DNA of 64,000 bases from Castellaniella denitrificans (GTDB taxonomy: Bacteria; Pseudomonadota; Gammaproteobacteria; Burkholderiales; Burkholderiaceae_B). A program made the position numbers and the translations under genes. Below are positions 8,683-21,394 of the stretch, one piece after another (the first letter of the stretch is position 1; each line of letters opens with the position of its first letter). Below the pieces are notes generated by a model. That model did not search any database, was not told where the DNA came from, and saw only the letters and a program-made list of their open reading frames with translations. The DNA is taken from positions 1 to 64,000 of the forward strand of contig NZ_JBHSEZ010000005.1 in the NCBI RefSeq assembly GCF_042653765.1, in the 5' to 3' direction.

Positions 8683-9780
8683 TCATCTACCCCGCTCCTT
8701 GAGCCAGCGCTCGTAACATCGTTCAGTCTCGCGGACCAAGACCTCCGGTGTGAAACGGCCCGAACAGCGCACGACTTTCATCCCGGCCTGGCCCATGACA
8801 CGACGTCGTTCGAGGTCATCAACCAGTGTCCGGATCGCATTTTCCAGGGCATCCCGGTCATGCAAAGGCACCAACAAGCCTGTCACGCCATCGGCCACAA
8901 CCTCGGACACACCACCCACGTCCGTCCCGACAACGGGGAGGCCAGCCGCACTTGCTTCGATGAAAGACGTTCCCAACGCCTCCTGCTCCGTAGCCAACGC
9001 AAAGATATCAAAGCCAGCCAGCACATTGGGAATATCGGAGCGTCGGCCCGCAAACAGGACCTTCTCCTGTAATCCCTGCGCACTCACATAAGCCTGCAGC
9101 TCTTCACGTAAGGGCGTTCCATCCCCCACCAGCACCAGAAAGACATCTGGTCGCCGCAACAATCCAGCCATGGCGTCGATCAGGGCACGATGGCCCTTTT
9201 TCTTCCGCATCACGGCCACGCAGCCCACGATGACGGCACCGGCAGGAACTCCCAGCTCACTTCGCAGGCTGGAGCGCTCCACGACGGGAAGTAAGGGAAT
9301 CGGAGTATAGACTGTTGCCACATGCGACGGATCGACATGCCTTTCCAGCAACAGGCGGCGCACATGTTCGCTGATTGCAATCACGCGATGCGGCACGCCC
9401 GTATATGACAGCAGGGAGCCCGGCTTGATCGCCAAGTGGCGGGTACGGACGATCAGAGGCGTATGAGCCAGGCGCCCGGCCACCCCCGCCAATAGAGTAT
9501 CCCGCCGGCTATGCGTATTTAGAACATCAAAAGGTTCCGCCATCAGGAGACGGCGCACCTGGAGTATGCCGCGAAGATAATTGCGCGCGCCATCCATCGA
9601 CAAGGTATGGACCTGAAAGCCCTCGTTACGCAAATTCCACGCCAGCCGAGCATGCGGCTGGCAAAGCGCTTCCATATGATGACCCGCCTCCCGCATGGCG
9701 CACATTTCCTTGAAAATGCGATTTTCCTGACCACCCCAGCCGGTAGCCGCTTCAGAATGGAGGATGTGCAGCGGTTTCAT
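8683..9780 (-). CDS. glycosyltransferase family 4 (paralogue A)
   Basis: A 365-residue GT-B enzyme with an N terminus MKPLHILHSEAATGWGGQEN and donor-site E-x7-E (EALGTSFIE) followed by GTDVGGVSEVV. It is a clear paralogue of the 365-residue protein at 10693-11790: shared blocks include NTHSRR-x-TLL, RTRHLA and GLLVPL. The start at 9780 has no strong Shine-Dalgarno sequence. It is separated from the deacetylase gene upstream by 73 bases and from GT2 downstream by 73 bases. Codon use looks less G+C-rich than dnaE. Probable LPS outer-core sugar transferase; donor unknown. Confidence 0.88.
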   Translation of the reverse strand: MKPLHILHSEAATGWGGQENRIFKEMCAMREAGHHMEALCQPHARLAWNLRNEGFQVHTLSMDGARNYLRGILQVRRLLMAEPFDVLNTHSRRDTLLAGVAGRLAHTPLIVRTRHLAIKPGSLLSYTGVPHRVIAISEHVRRLLLERHVDPSHVATVYTPIPLLPVVERSSLRSELGVPAGAVIVGCVAVMRKKKGHRALIDAMAGLLRRPDVFLVLVGDGTPLREELQAYVSAQGLQEKVLFAGRRSDIPNVLAGFDIFALATEQEALGTSFIEASAAGLPVVGTDVGGVSEVVADGVTGLLVPLHDRDALENAIRTLVDDLERRRVMGQAGMKVVRCSGRFTPEVLVRETERCYERWLKERGR

Positions 9781-9853
9781 TGGTCGGGCAGCGAAGCCGC
9801 GGTTGCGTCATGTGCCGGATGGCCTCGCGGGTGCGCGCGCAGGTCGGAGAGTT

Positions 9854-10693
9854 TCAATCGCCATACCGCAGACCTCGCTTCCAACGTTTCCAGCCATTGA
9901 ACAGGGGCGCCATTACAGGACTGGCGGCCACCTGGATGCGACGTCCGAACGACGCGCCACCAGTATTGCGCACGGCAAAGCGAAAGATCGAGGAGGGGTC
10001 CGTTCCTTGCCGGTTGCGGCCGAAGGCGCGCGTCGTGTAGAGATAATGAAAGCCGGCCTCCCGGGCGATCCGGATGTAATCATCGTCGAAGTACCCCTGC
10101 GGCCAACACAGCTGATCGGAGACCTCGCCCAAATGCTGTCGCAGACACTCGCGCGATCGGGCCAGTTCTTCACGCATATGCGTGTTTTTGATCGTAGCAT
10201 CCCGCAGATCCCAGCGTGTATGGGTATGTGTATGGCTATGAAACTCCATGACACCCCGATCCCGCATGATGCGAATTTCCGGCCACCTCAGGATGACTTC
10301 GTCGGCGCGCCCCATTTCGATTCGCCGTTCGCACTCCCGATGCTCGGGGGTTTCGGGCAATGCCGCGTCGTCGTCCAAGCAAGGCCGCACCGGTCCCTCG
10401 CCTACCCAGCCGGTAACGATGAACACGGTGGCCCGCATGCCGTAGCGACGTAGCAGGGGCGCGGCATAGACCCAGTTGTCCAGATAGCCGTCATCAAAGG
10501 TGATCAAGACCGACCGGTGCGGCGCCCCCCCCTGCCGCAGATGCTGGAGGAATTCCGCCGTGCTCAGTGTGCGGTAGTCACGACGCGCAAGCCAGCGCAA
10601 CTGGTCCTCAAAATGTTCAGGCGTCGTGGCGATCATGCCACCGCCCGGTCGGACGTGGTGATACATCAGGACGGGCACAGTGTTCGCGACCAT
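9854..10693 (-). CDS. polysaccharide deacetylase (NodB homology, CE4)
   Basis: A 279-residue CE4 family protein: MVANTVPVLMYHHVR start, LITFDDGYLDN (motif 1), EFHSHTHTHTRWD (motif 2) and LCWPQGYFDDD (motif 3). The ATG at 10693 is chosen over the longer frame because GGAGGA lies 9 bases upstream and the ATG is embedded in the stop of the GT4 gene (TGATG), showing translational coupling. No signal peptide is visible. Together with its neighbours it suggests that one transferase adds a HexNAc which is then N-deacetylated, giving a free amine on the glycan; this is inference. Confidence 0.88.
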   Translation of the reverse strand: MVANTVPVLMYHHVRPGGGMIATTPEHFEDQLRWLARRDYRTLSTAEFLQHLRQGGAPHRSVLITFDDGYLDNWVYAAPLLRRYGMRATVFIVTGWVGEGPVRPCLDDDAALPETPEHRECERRIEMGRADEVILRWPEIRIMRDRGVMEFHSHTHTHTRWDLRDATIKNTHMREELARSRECLRQHLGEVSDQLCWPQGYFDDDYIRIAREAGFHYLYTTRAFGRNRQGTDPSSIFRFAVRNTGGASFGRRIQVAASPVMAPLFNGWKRWKRGLRYGD

Positions 10694-11790
10694 CAGACAA
10701 GTTCCTCCAGCCACCGACGGTAACAGCCTTCTGTCCGTTCTCCTAGCGCCTCGCGGGTGAAGCGGCCCTCTTCCACACAATAACGTCGCCCAGCCCGCCC
10801 CATCCGCTGCCGCAAATCGGGATCTGAAATCAGACGGTCCAAGGCGTCGGTCAGGGCCGGAATATTGAACAGGGGGACCAGCAGGCCGCTTTCACCCTCG
10901 CGCATCATTTCCGGCACGCCACCCACTCGGGTGCCAACCACGGGCAAACCGGCAGCTCCCGCTTCGACAAAGACGGTGCCTGAAGCTTCAATATGCGTCG
11001 CCAGGGCGAACACATCAAAATCCGGCAGCAGCGCGGGCACGTCGGCGCGGGCCCCGAGCAAATGGACCTGCGCAGCCAGACCAGATGAGGTGACCTGCGC
11101 ACGCAAGCGGGTCAAAGCAGCATCTCCGCCACCCACAATGACCAGATGCACGCAAGCATCCCGGCGTAACAGGGGCAACATAGCTTCGATCAGTTGTTCA
11201 TGGCCTTTTTCAGCCCGCAGGACACCGACGCTGCCGACGATGATTGCCTGGGTATCCAGTCCCAGTTCGGATCGAAGGACCGGCGTCGGCATGGGATCGG
11301 GAAAATCCACCGCCGGCGGCACAACCGCCACATGATCGGGGGCGATGCCCCTCTCGATCAGATGCCGGCGTACAAATTCACTGGGGGCGATCACGCGACG
11401 AGGCACCCAGGTATACGCCAGCAGCGATCCCACAGGCTTCGCCAAGTGGCGCGTGCGCACTACCAGTGGCACACCGGCCAGTCGGGCGGCGGCGCCGACC
11501 AGCAGGGTCTCACGGCGGCTATGCGTATTGACGACATCGAAGGCGCCCTGCCGCAATAAACGCACCAGCCGCGGCAGGCCCTTGAGGTAATTCCATGACC
11601 CATCCATTTCCAGCGTATCCACCAAGAACCCCGCCCGCCGCAATTCGCGGGTCATCTGGGCATGAGGCTGACAGACAGCCTGCACATGATGTCCGCGGTC
11701 GCGCAAGGCGCCCATCAGGCGGAAGATATAGCGTTCCTGACCCGCGAAGCCGGTTGCCGCCTCAGCATGAAGAATACGCAACGGCTTCAT
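10693..11790 (-). CDS. glycosyltransferase family 4 (paralogue B)
   Basis: A 365-residue GT4 enzyme, MKPLRILHAEAATGFAGQER at the N terminus, E-x7-E as EASGTVFVE, then GTRVGGVPEMM. It has the same length and block order as the paralogue at 8683-9780, with the deacetylase gene between them, which indicates tandem duplication followed by divergence. The open frame reaches 11856, but the ATG at 11790 starts the family N terminus and overlaps the GT25 stop (ATGA). Its own stop overlaps the deacetylase start. Confidence 0.88.
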   Translation of the reverse strand: MKPLRILHAEAATGFAGQERYIFRLMGALRDRGHHVQAVCQPHAQMTRELRRAGFLVDTLEMDGSWNYLKGLPRLVRLLRQGAFDVVNTHSRRETLLVGAAARLAGVPLVVRTRHLAKPVGSLLAYTWVPRRVIAPSEFVRRHLIERGIAPDHVAVVPPAVDFPDPMPTPVLRSELGLDTQAIIVGSVGVLRAEKGHEQLIEAMLPLLRRDACVHLVIVGGGDAALTRLRAQVTSSGLAAQVHLLGARADVPALLPDFDVFALATHIEASGTVFVEAGAAGLPVVGTRVGGVPEMMREGESGLLVPLFNIPALTDALDRLISDPDLRQRMGRAGRRYCVEEGRFTREALGERTEGCYRRWLEELV

Positions 11791-12553
11791 GGGACGGACC
11801 GCCTGAAACGCAAGCGGAAGCGCAGGTTGTGCAGCAGCAGCCTGAGTCCGTCGCACACCTTGTAGACCTCGCGGCGGGCCTTGTCCGTCAAGGGCATGGG
11901 CGGATTCTCCTCGCCCCGAATGTCTGAAGGAGATTCCTGATCCTGCGCTACACAGAGCGGTTGAAGTAGGATACTTTCGACCCCATGCTCATAAAAGCGG
12001 ACCATCGTGTCATCAACCGGATAGATCCAGATCTGGCAGTGCTCCAGCAGCGTTGCGGCGCCCGCGGGAGTCAGCAGATAGGCAACAGTACAGCTATGCC
12101 GCTTGAGCTTGCGCACCAACGTGAATGAGGCGACCCGTCCAACTTCCATCACGGGATCCCGGCCGGAGGGTTCGTACCCATGCAGCCAGATTAAAGGCCA
12201 GGCCCTGACCAGAGTAGCTGCCTGAGCAAGCATCTCGGTAAACCCGTCCAGCAGTATTGCGTCATCTTCGATGATTAGCGTGGGCTGCCCAGATTCGACA
12301 CACTCCTGCCACAATAGGTAATGGCTGGCGAAACAGCCCAACTGGGACGGCTTCAGATCCCGCCCACGTCCTTTGCGACGCTCACGGATCACCGGATCGT
12401 AATGTGAAAACAGTGGATGATCGGGCTGCGTCTTGCCGTTGACCGCATCAAAAAAGGTATAGCTCGTCACCCCAAGGCGATCGAACTGGGCCGCGATCTG
12501 CTGCCGCCGATCGGTCCGCGACGCAAGACTGATGACTCGGATCGGAATCGTGT

Positions 12554-12557
<4 letters not shown>
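11787..12557 (-). CDS. glycosyltransferase family 25 (LPS core type)
   Basis: A 256-residue GT25 protein, the family of LOS/LPS galactosyl- and glucosyltransferases such as LgtB and Lex2B. Visible motifs are VISLASRTDRR at the N terminus, FDAVNG, SQLGCFASHYLLW and LIIEDDAILL. Its ATG overlaps the dnaE stop (ATGA) and its stop overlaps the next GT4 start, so it joins the polymerase gene to the glycan genes. It is the most A+T-rich gene of the block (about 53% G+C in one counted line). Donor sugar unknown. Confidence 0.88.
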
Positions 12558-16033
<3,476 letters not shown>

Positions 16034-16039
16034 GGGTGG

Positions 16040-16045
16040 ATTGTA
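16040..16045 (-). promoter_or_regulatory. possible -10 element of dnaE
   Basis: TACAAT on the minus strand, 7 bases upstream of the dnaE ATG at 16033. No clear -35 is seen, and the site lies at the hrpA stop. If active, the mRNA would start at or next to the start codon. Confidence 0.3.
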
Positions 16046-16046
16046 C

Positions 16047-19000
16047 CTATCGCGGCATGGCGGCCCAGGCCTTCTCCAGGCGCTTGACCGAGACCGGGAA
16101 GGGCGTGCGCAGCGTCTGCGCGTAAAGCGCCACGCGCAGTTCTTCCAGTTGCCAGCGGAAAGCGTCCAGGCCGGCGTCGGGCGCCCCTTTGAGCGCCGCC
16201 CGCGCCCGCTGCCAGGGCGCGGCCAGCCGGGCGATGTCGGCCATGGCGGCGGCGTCGCGCGCGGGATCGGCGCGCAGTTTCTCGATGCGCATCTGCGCGG
16301 CCTTCAGGTAGCGCGGCAGGTGCCCGAGCTGCCCGGACGGCGTGTCGCGCACGAAGGCCGGGCCCACCAGGGCGTCGAGCTGCTGGCGGATGTCCTGCTG
16401 CGCCTGGGGCCAGGGACGGGCCTGGGGCAGTTTCTTCAGCAAGGCGGCGCGTTCGGCCAGGATGACGCCGGCCAGCCGGGCCAGCTCCTGGACCAGCAGG
16501 CCCAGGCGCGCGCGGCCTTCCGCGCAGCGCTGATCGAAGGCCGCCGCGTCGCCGGGCCAGGGCTCCATCAGGCAGGCCTGGTCCAGCGCCGCGTCGATCA
16601 GTTGGTCGCGCAGTTCCTGCTGGGTGCCCAGATCCATGTACAGCATGCCCATGCGGGTCAGGTCCGGCAGGCTCTTTTCCAGGTAGCGGACCTGCTCCCG
16701 CAGGGCCAGGCGGAACAGCCGGCGCAAGCCGACCGCGTGCACGCGCCGGGCTTCCCGGGGATCGTCGAAGACGTCGAGGTCGCAGGATTCGCCCCGGTCG
16801 CGCAGCGCCGGGTAGCCGATCAGGGACTGGCCGCCGCGCTGGATCTCCAGCAGCTCGGGCAGTTCGCCGAAGGTCCAGGCCGTCAGGCCCTCGTGGTCCA
16901 GGACCCGGGAGGCCTGCTGGTCGCGCGCCGCCAATTGCTGGAAGGAGGCCTGGGCCTGGCGGCCGTGCTCGGCGCGCAACTGGTCCAGGCTGCGGCCGCC
17001 GGACAGCATGCGGCCGTGCTCGTCCACCACCTTGAAGTTCATGAACAGGTGCGGCGGCAGGGTTTCGAGTTTGAAATCGGTGGCCTGGACGCGCACCCGG
17101 CACTGTTCCCAGATATCCTGCGCCAGCGCGTCCAGCAGGCCCATGCCGGGATCGGCGGCGCGCTCGAACCAGCGATCGTGGAAGCCGGCCGCGTAATCGG
17201 GCAGCGGCACGCAATGGCGGCGCAGCTTCTGCGGCAGGGATTTCAGCAGCAGATGGGCCTTTTCCTTGAGCATGCCCGGCACCAGCCATTCGCAGCGCGC
17301 GGCGTCGATCTGGTTGAGCGCGAACAGCGGCACGGTCAGCGTCATGCCGTCGCGCGGCGAGCCGGGCTCGAAATGGTAGTCCACCGCCAGCTCGGTCCCG
17401 GCCCAGGCCAGGCGGCGCGGGAAGACCTCCGTCGTGACGCCAGCGGCGTCGTGGCGCATCAGTTCGTCGCGGCTCAGGTTCAGCCGCGCGGCCGCCTCGG
17501 CGTCCAGCCCCTTGTACCAGGTCTCCAGCGTGGCCGTCTGGCACACGTCGGCGGGAATCTGGCGATCATAGAAGGCGTGGATCAGCGCGTCGTCCACCAG
17601 GATGTCCGGGCGGCGGCTCTGATGTTCCAGCCGCTCGATGGACGCGATCAGCCGCCGGTTGTGGGCGATGAAGGGCAGCTTGCTGTCGATGTCCCCCGGC
17701 ACCAGGGCGTCGCGGATGAAGATTTCCCGCGCGGCCCTGGGATCGACGCGACCGTAGTGCACGCGGCGCCCGGTGTACACCGGCAGGCCGTGCACGGTGC
17801 CGCGTTCGTTGGCGACAACCTGGCCGGCCTTCTTCTCCCAGCGCGGATCGGACCAGGCGCGCTTGAGCAGGTGGGCGCCGGCCCGTTCGACCCAGGCCGG
17901 CTCGATCTGCGCCACGCAGCGGGCGTACAGGCGGGTGGTCTCCACCAGTTCGGCCGCCAGCACCCAGCGGCCTGCCTTCTTCTGCAGGGGCGAGCCCGGA
18001 TGGATGGCGAAGCGGATGTCGTGCGCGCCCTGGTACAGGCCGCCGTCCTCGGACTTCATGCCGATGTTGCCCAGCAGCCCGGCCAGCAGGGCCATGTGGA
18101 TCTGCTCGCGCGTGGCCGGGGTCTGGTTCAACCGCCAGCCCTGCTCGCGCGCCAGGGTCAGCAGCTGCGTGTGCGTATCGTGCCATTCGCGCAGCCGGAT
18201 GGGCGACAGGAATTTCGCGCGGATCTGGTCCACCAGCTTGCGCTGCGAGGCCTTGTGCGCGACCTGCTCGCCGTACCACTGCCAGAGCTTGAGCCAGGCG
18301 AGGAATTCGGACTGCTTGTCGTTGAACTGGGCGTGGGCGTTGTCGGCGGCCTCGCGCGCCTGCATGGGGCGGTCGCGCGGATCCTGGACGGACAGGGCCG
18401 CGGCGATGACGAGGATTTCCGCCAGGCACTGGTGTTCGTGCGCGGCGAAGACCATGCGTGCGATGCGCGGATCGACGGGCAGCTTCGCCAGGACGCGGCC
18501 CACGTCCGTCAGGCGGTTGCGCTCGTCGAGCGCGCCCAGTTCCTGCAGCAGTTGATAGCCGTCGGCGACGGCCCGGCCCGTGGGCGGTTCGACGAAGGGA
18601 AAGGCCTCGATGTCGTCGAGCCGCAGCGACTTCATCCGCAGGATCACGGACGCCAGGGACGAGCGCAGGATTTCCGGGTCCGTGAAGGCCGGCCGCTGCT
18701 TGAAGTCGTCCTCGGCGTACAGGCGGATGCACACGCCCGGCCCCAGGCGGCCGCAGCGACCGGCGCGCTGGTTGGCCGAGGCCTGGCTGACGGGCTCGAT
18801 GCGCAGCTGCTCGACCTTGCTGCGCCAGGAATAGCGCTTGATGCGCGCCAGGCCGCTGTCCACGACGTAGCGGATGCCCGGCACCGTGAGCGAGGTCTCG
18901 GCCACGTTGGTGGCCAGCACGATGCGCCGGGCGTTGCCGCGCGGATGGAAGATCTGCTCCTGCTCCGCGCGCGACAGCCGCGCGTACAGCGGCAGCACCA

Positions 19001-19916
19001 GGGCGCCGACGGGATGGCGCTTGCGCAGGGCCTCGGCGCATTCACGGATTTCGCGCTCGCCGGGCAGGAAGACCAGCACGTCGCCGGTGCCGTGGCGGGC
19101 GCATTCGTCCACGCCGTCCACCACGGCGTCGACCAGGTCGCGCTCCTCGTCGCCCTGCCCCGGCTTGCGGCCGGCGGGATCCTCGTCCCCGTCCCGCCGC
19201 ACGGGACGGTAGCGCAGTTCCACCGGAAACAGGCGGCCCGAGACCTGAATCACCGGGGCCGGCCGGTCCGGCGTGCCGAAATGCCGGGCGAAGCGGTCGG
19301 CGTCGATGGTGGCCGAGGTGATGATCAGCTTCAGGTCCTTGCGGCGCGCCAGCAGGCGCTTCAGGAAGCCGAGCAGGAAATCGATGTTCAGGCTGCGCTC
19401 GTGCGCCTCGTCGATGATCAGGGTGTCGTAGCGGCGCAGCAGGGGATCGCGCTGGGTCTCGGCCAGCAGGATGCCGTCGGTCATCAGCTTGATGGCGGTC
19501 GCCGAGCCGGCGCGCTCGGAAAAGCGGATCTGGTAGCCGACCCAGTCGCCCAGTTCGGTCTTCAGCTCCTCGGCCACGCGCTGCGCGACGGACGTCGCGG
19601 CCAGGCGGCGCGGCTGGGTGTGGCCGATCATGCCGGTCCGGCCGCGCCCCAGTTCCAGGCAGATCTTGGGCAGCTGGGTGGTCTTGCCCGAGCCGGTCTC
19701 GCCGCAGACGATGACCACCGGGTGCTCGGCGATGGCGCGCGCGATGTCCTGGCGGCAGGCGCTGACCGGCAGGTCTTCCGGATACTGGATGGGCGGCAGG
19801 GGCCGGTCGCCGGCGCCGGCGGGCGGGCGCGGCTGCGCGGGCCGGGCGGGCGCCCGGCGGGCCGGTTGCGATGGATTTTCTGGCAAGACGTCGGATTCCA
19901 CGGAGGGATGAAGCAT
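16047..19916 (-). CDS. hrpA: ATP-dependent RNA helicase HrpA (DEAH box)
   Basis: A large DEAH/RHA helicase (1289 residues from this start; E. coli 1300) used in mRNA processing and in rescue of stalled ribosomes. Walker A is GETGSGKTTQLP, the DEAH box IIDEAHERSLN, motif III ITSATIDADRF and motif VI NQRAGRCGRLGPG; helicase-associated, OB and long C-terminal DUF3418 regions follow. The frame allows an ATG at 19967, but that codon lies inside a TATAAT hexamer and has no Shine-Dalgarno. I prefer 19916; the N-terminal 35 or so residues are Pro/Ala/Arg-rich and poorly conserved. dnaE follows after 13 bases. Confidence 0.94.
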   Translation of the reverse strand: MLHPSVESDVLPENPSQPARRAPARPAQPRPPAGAGDRPLPPIQYPEDLPVSACRQDIARAIAEHPVVIVCGETGSGKTTQLPKICLELGRGRTGMIGHTQPRRLAATSVAQRVAEELKTELGDWVGYQIRFSERAGSATAIKLMTDGILLAETQRDPLLRRYDTLIIDEAHERSLNIDFLLGFLKRLLARRKDLKLIITSATIDADRFARHFGTPDRPAPVIQVSGRLFPVELRYRPVRRDGDEDPAGRKPGQGDEERDLVDAVVDGVDECARHGTGDVLVFLPGEREIRECAEALRKRHPVGALVLPLYARLSRAEQEQIFHPRGNARRIVLATNVAETSLTVPGIRYVVDSGLARIKRYSWRSKVEQLRIEPVSQASANQRAGRCGRLGPGVCIRLYAEDDFKQRPAFTDPEILRSSLASVILRMKSLRLDDIEAFPFVEPPTGRAVADGYQLLQELGALDERNRLTDVGRVLAKLPVDPRIARMVFAAHEHQCLAEILVIAAALSVQDPRDRPMQAREAADNAHAQFNDKQSEFLAWLKLWQWYGEQVAHKASQRKLVDQIRAKFLSPIRLREWHDTHTQLLTLAREQGWRLNQTPATREQIHMALLAGLLGNIGMKSEDGGLYQGAHDIRFAIHPGSPLQKKAGRWVLAAELVETTRLYARCVAQIEPAWVERAGAHLLKRAWSDPRWEKKAGQVVANERGTVHGLPVYTGRRVHYGRVDPRAAREIFIRDALVPGDIDSKLPFIAHNRRLIASIERLEHQSRRPDILVDDALIHAFYDRQIPADVCQTATLETWYKGLDAEAAARLNLSRDELMRHDAAGVTTEVFPRRLAWAGTELAVDYHFEPGSPRDGMTLTVPLFALNQIDAARCEWLVPGMLKEKAHLLLKSLPQKLRRHCVPLPDYAAGFHDRWFERAADPGMGLLDALAQDIWEQCRVRVQATDFKLETLPPHLFMNFKVVDEHGRMLSGGRSLDQLRAEHGRQAQASFQQLAARDQQASRVLDHEGLTAWTFGELPELLEIQRGGQSLIGYPALRDRGESCDLDVFDDPREARRVHAVGLRRLFRLALREQVRYLEKSLPDLTRMGMLYMDLGTQQELRDQLIDAALDQACLMEPWPGDAAAFDQRCAEGRARLGLLVQELARLAGVILAERAALLKKLPQARPWPQAQQDIRQQLDALVGPAFVRDTPSGQLGHLPRYLKAAQMRIEKLRADPARDAAAMADIARLAAPWQRARAALKGAPDAGLDAFRWQLEELRVALYAQTLRTPFPVSVKRLEKAWAAMPR

Positions 19917-19965
19917 GCTGTCCGCCCGAAGCCAAGAGAAGCTATCGGGAAAAGGACAATCGCTC

Positions 19966-19973
19966 ATTATAAT
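19966..19973. promoter_or_regulatory. overlapping divergent -10 hexamers between hrpA and argA
   Basis: ATTATAAT reads TATAAT on both strands: plus 19968-19973 toward argA (start 20039) and minus 19971-19966 toward hrpA (start 19916). A perfect consensus hexamer is rare in this G+C-rich DNA. No good -35 on either side. Polymerase could use only one direction at a time. Confidence 0.4.
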
Positions 19974-20038
19974 TTCGCTATCGCCGGAATCCGGCGCCCG
20001 CCCCCTCGCCCCTCGCCCTCCAATACCCGCCGCCCGCC

Positions 20039-21394
20039 ATGAGCTCCGCCGAAACCGATACCTATTCCGCCCAGGACGCCCCCGAATTCGCTCCCGCGCA
20101 GTTCGTGCGATGGTTCCGCGAGGTCGCGCCCTACGTGCACGATTTCCGCGGCAAAACCTTCGTCGTGGCCTTCGGCGGCGAACTGATCGAGGACGGCGGG
20201 CTGGAAGACCTGGTGGCCGACCTGTCGCTGCTGTCCGCCCTGGGGATCAAGCTGGTCCTGGTGCACGGCTCGCGGCCCCAGGTCAACGAACAGTTGCGCC
20301 TGAAGGGGCACACCACCCAGTTCGGCCGGGGCACGGAACCCACCAGCCCCGAGGCCCTGGAATGCGCGAAAGAAGCCGCCGGGGAAATCCGCCTGGACAT
20401 CGAGGCCGCCTTCAGCCAGGGGCTGCCCAACACGCCCATGTCGCACGCCAAGATCCGCGTGATCTCCGGCAATTTCGTCACTGCGCGCCCCGTCGGCGTG
20501 ATCGACGGCGTGGACTACCGGCGCGCCGGCACGGTGCGCAAGCTCGACATCGAGGCGATGCGCAACGTCATCAGCCAGGGGGCCATCGTGCTGCTTTCGC
20601 CGCTGGGCTTTTCCCCCACCGGCGAGGCCTTCAACCTGGCCATGGAAGACCTGGCCACCAACGCCGCCGTGGCGCTGCGCGCCGAAAAGCTGATCTTCCT
20701 GACCCAGAACCGCACCGTCACCGAGACCGACGGCTCGGTGGACACGGAACTGGCCCGCAAGGACGCCGACGACCTGCTCTCCCAGGGCATCCTGGACGAG
20801 GACACGTCCGCCTTCCTGCGCCACGCATCCCTGGCGGTCAAGCGCGGCGTGGCGCGCGCGCACCTGGTGCCCTACACCATGGACGGCAGCATCCTGCTGG
20901 AAATCTTCACCCACGACGGGGTGGGCACCATGGTGGTCGAGGACACCCTGGAAGACCTGCGGCCGGCCGTGGCCGACGACGTGGGCGCCATCGTCCAGTT
21001 GATCGAGCCCCTGGAAGCCGACGGCACCCTGGTGCCGCGCGGCCGCGCCGTGATCGAGCGCGACGTGGAAAAATTCACGGTCCTGGAACACGACGGCGTG
21101 ATCTACGGCTGCGTGGCTCTGATCCCCTACCTGGACGACGGCATGGCCGAAATGGCCTGCCTGATCGTGCACCCCGAATGGCAGGGCACGGGCGACGGCG
21201 AGAAGCTGCTGCGCCACGCCGAGACCAGCGCCCGCGCCCAGGGCGCTCGGCGCCTGTTCGTGCTAACCACGCGCACCTCGCACTGGTTCCTCAAGCGCGG
21301 CTTCGTCCAGGGCGGCGTCTCCGACCTGCCCCACGAGAAGCGCGCCCACTACAACCATTCGCGCAACAGCCTGATCTTCATCAAGCGGCTATGA
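20039..21394 (+). CDS. argA: amino-acid N-acetyltransferase (N-acetylglutamate synthase)
   Basis: First step of arginine biosynthesis: acetyl-CoA plus glutamate to N-acetylglutamate. The 451-residue protein (E. coli 443) has an N-terminal amino-acid-kinase-like domain that carries arginine feedback control (KLVLVHGSRPQVNEQL) and a C-terminal GNAT domain (about residues 300-450; MACLIVHPEWQGTGDGEKLL as the acetyl-CoA loop). The ATG is immediately preceded by the divergent hrpA promoter region. Its stop overlaps the rmlB start (ATGA), tying arginine synthesis to dTDP-rhamnose genes; no other arg gene is nearby except the catabolic pair at 40-42 kb. Confidence 0.95.
   Translation: MSSAETDTYSAQDAPEFAPAQFVRWFREVAPYVHDFRGKTFVVAFGGELIEDGGLEDLVADLSLLSALGIKLVLVHGSRPQVNEQLRLKGHTTQFGRGTEPTSPEALECAKEAAGEIRLDIEAAFSQGLPNTPMSHAKIRVISGNFVTARPVGVIDGVDYRRAGTVRKLDIEAMRNVISQGAIVLLSPLGFSPTGEAFNLAMEDLATNAAVALRAEKLIFLTQNRTVTETDGSVDTELARKDADDLLSQGILDEDTSAFLRHASLAVKRGVARAHLVPYTMDGSILLEIFTHDGVGTMVVEDTLEDLRPAVADDVGAIVQLIEPLEADGTLVPRGRAVIERDVEKFTVLEHDGVIYGCVALIPYLDDGMAEMACLIVHPEWQGTGDGEKLLRHAETSARAQGARRLFVLTTRTSHWFLKRGFVQGGVSDLPHEKRAHYNHSRNSLIFIKRL

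Larger units (their letters stand above)
8610..12553. other. lower-G+C segment carrying four glycan genes
   Basis: Sample 60-base lines counted by hand here give 52-60% G+C, against about 63-67% in sampled lines of dnaE and hrpA. The drop begins just upstream of the GT2 start (about 8.58-8.65 kb) and ends at the dnaE stop codon. It covers GT4, deacetylase, GT4 and GT25. No transposase, integrase or terminal repeat was seen. Recent transfer of an LPS outer-core block is inferred. Confidence 0.55.
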
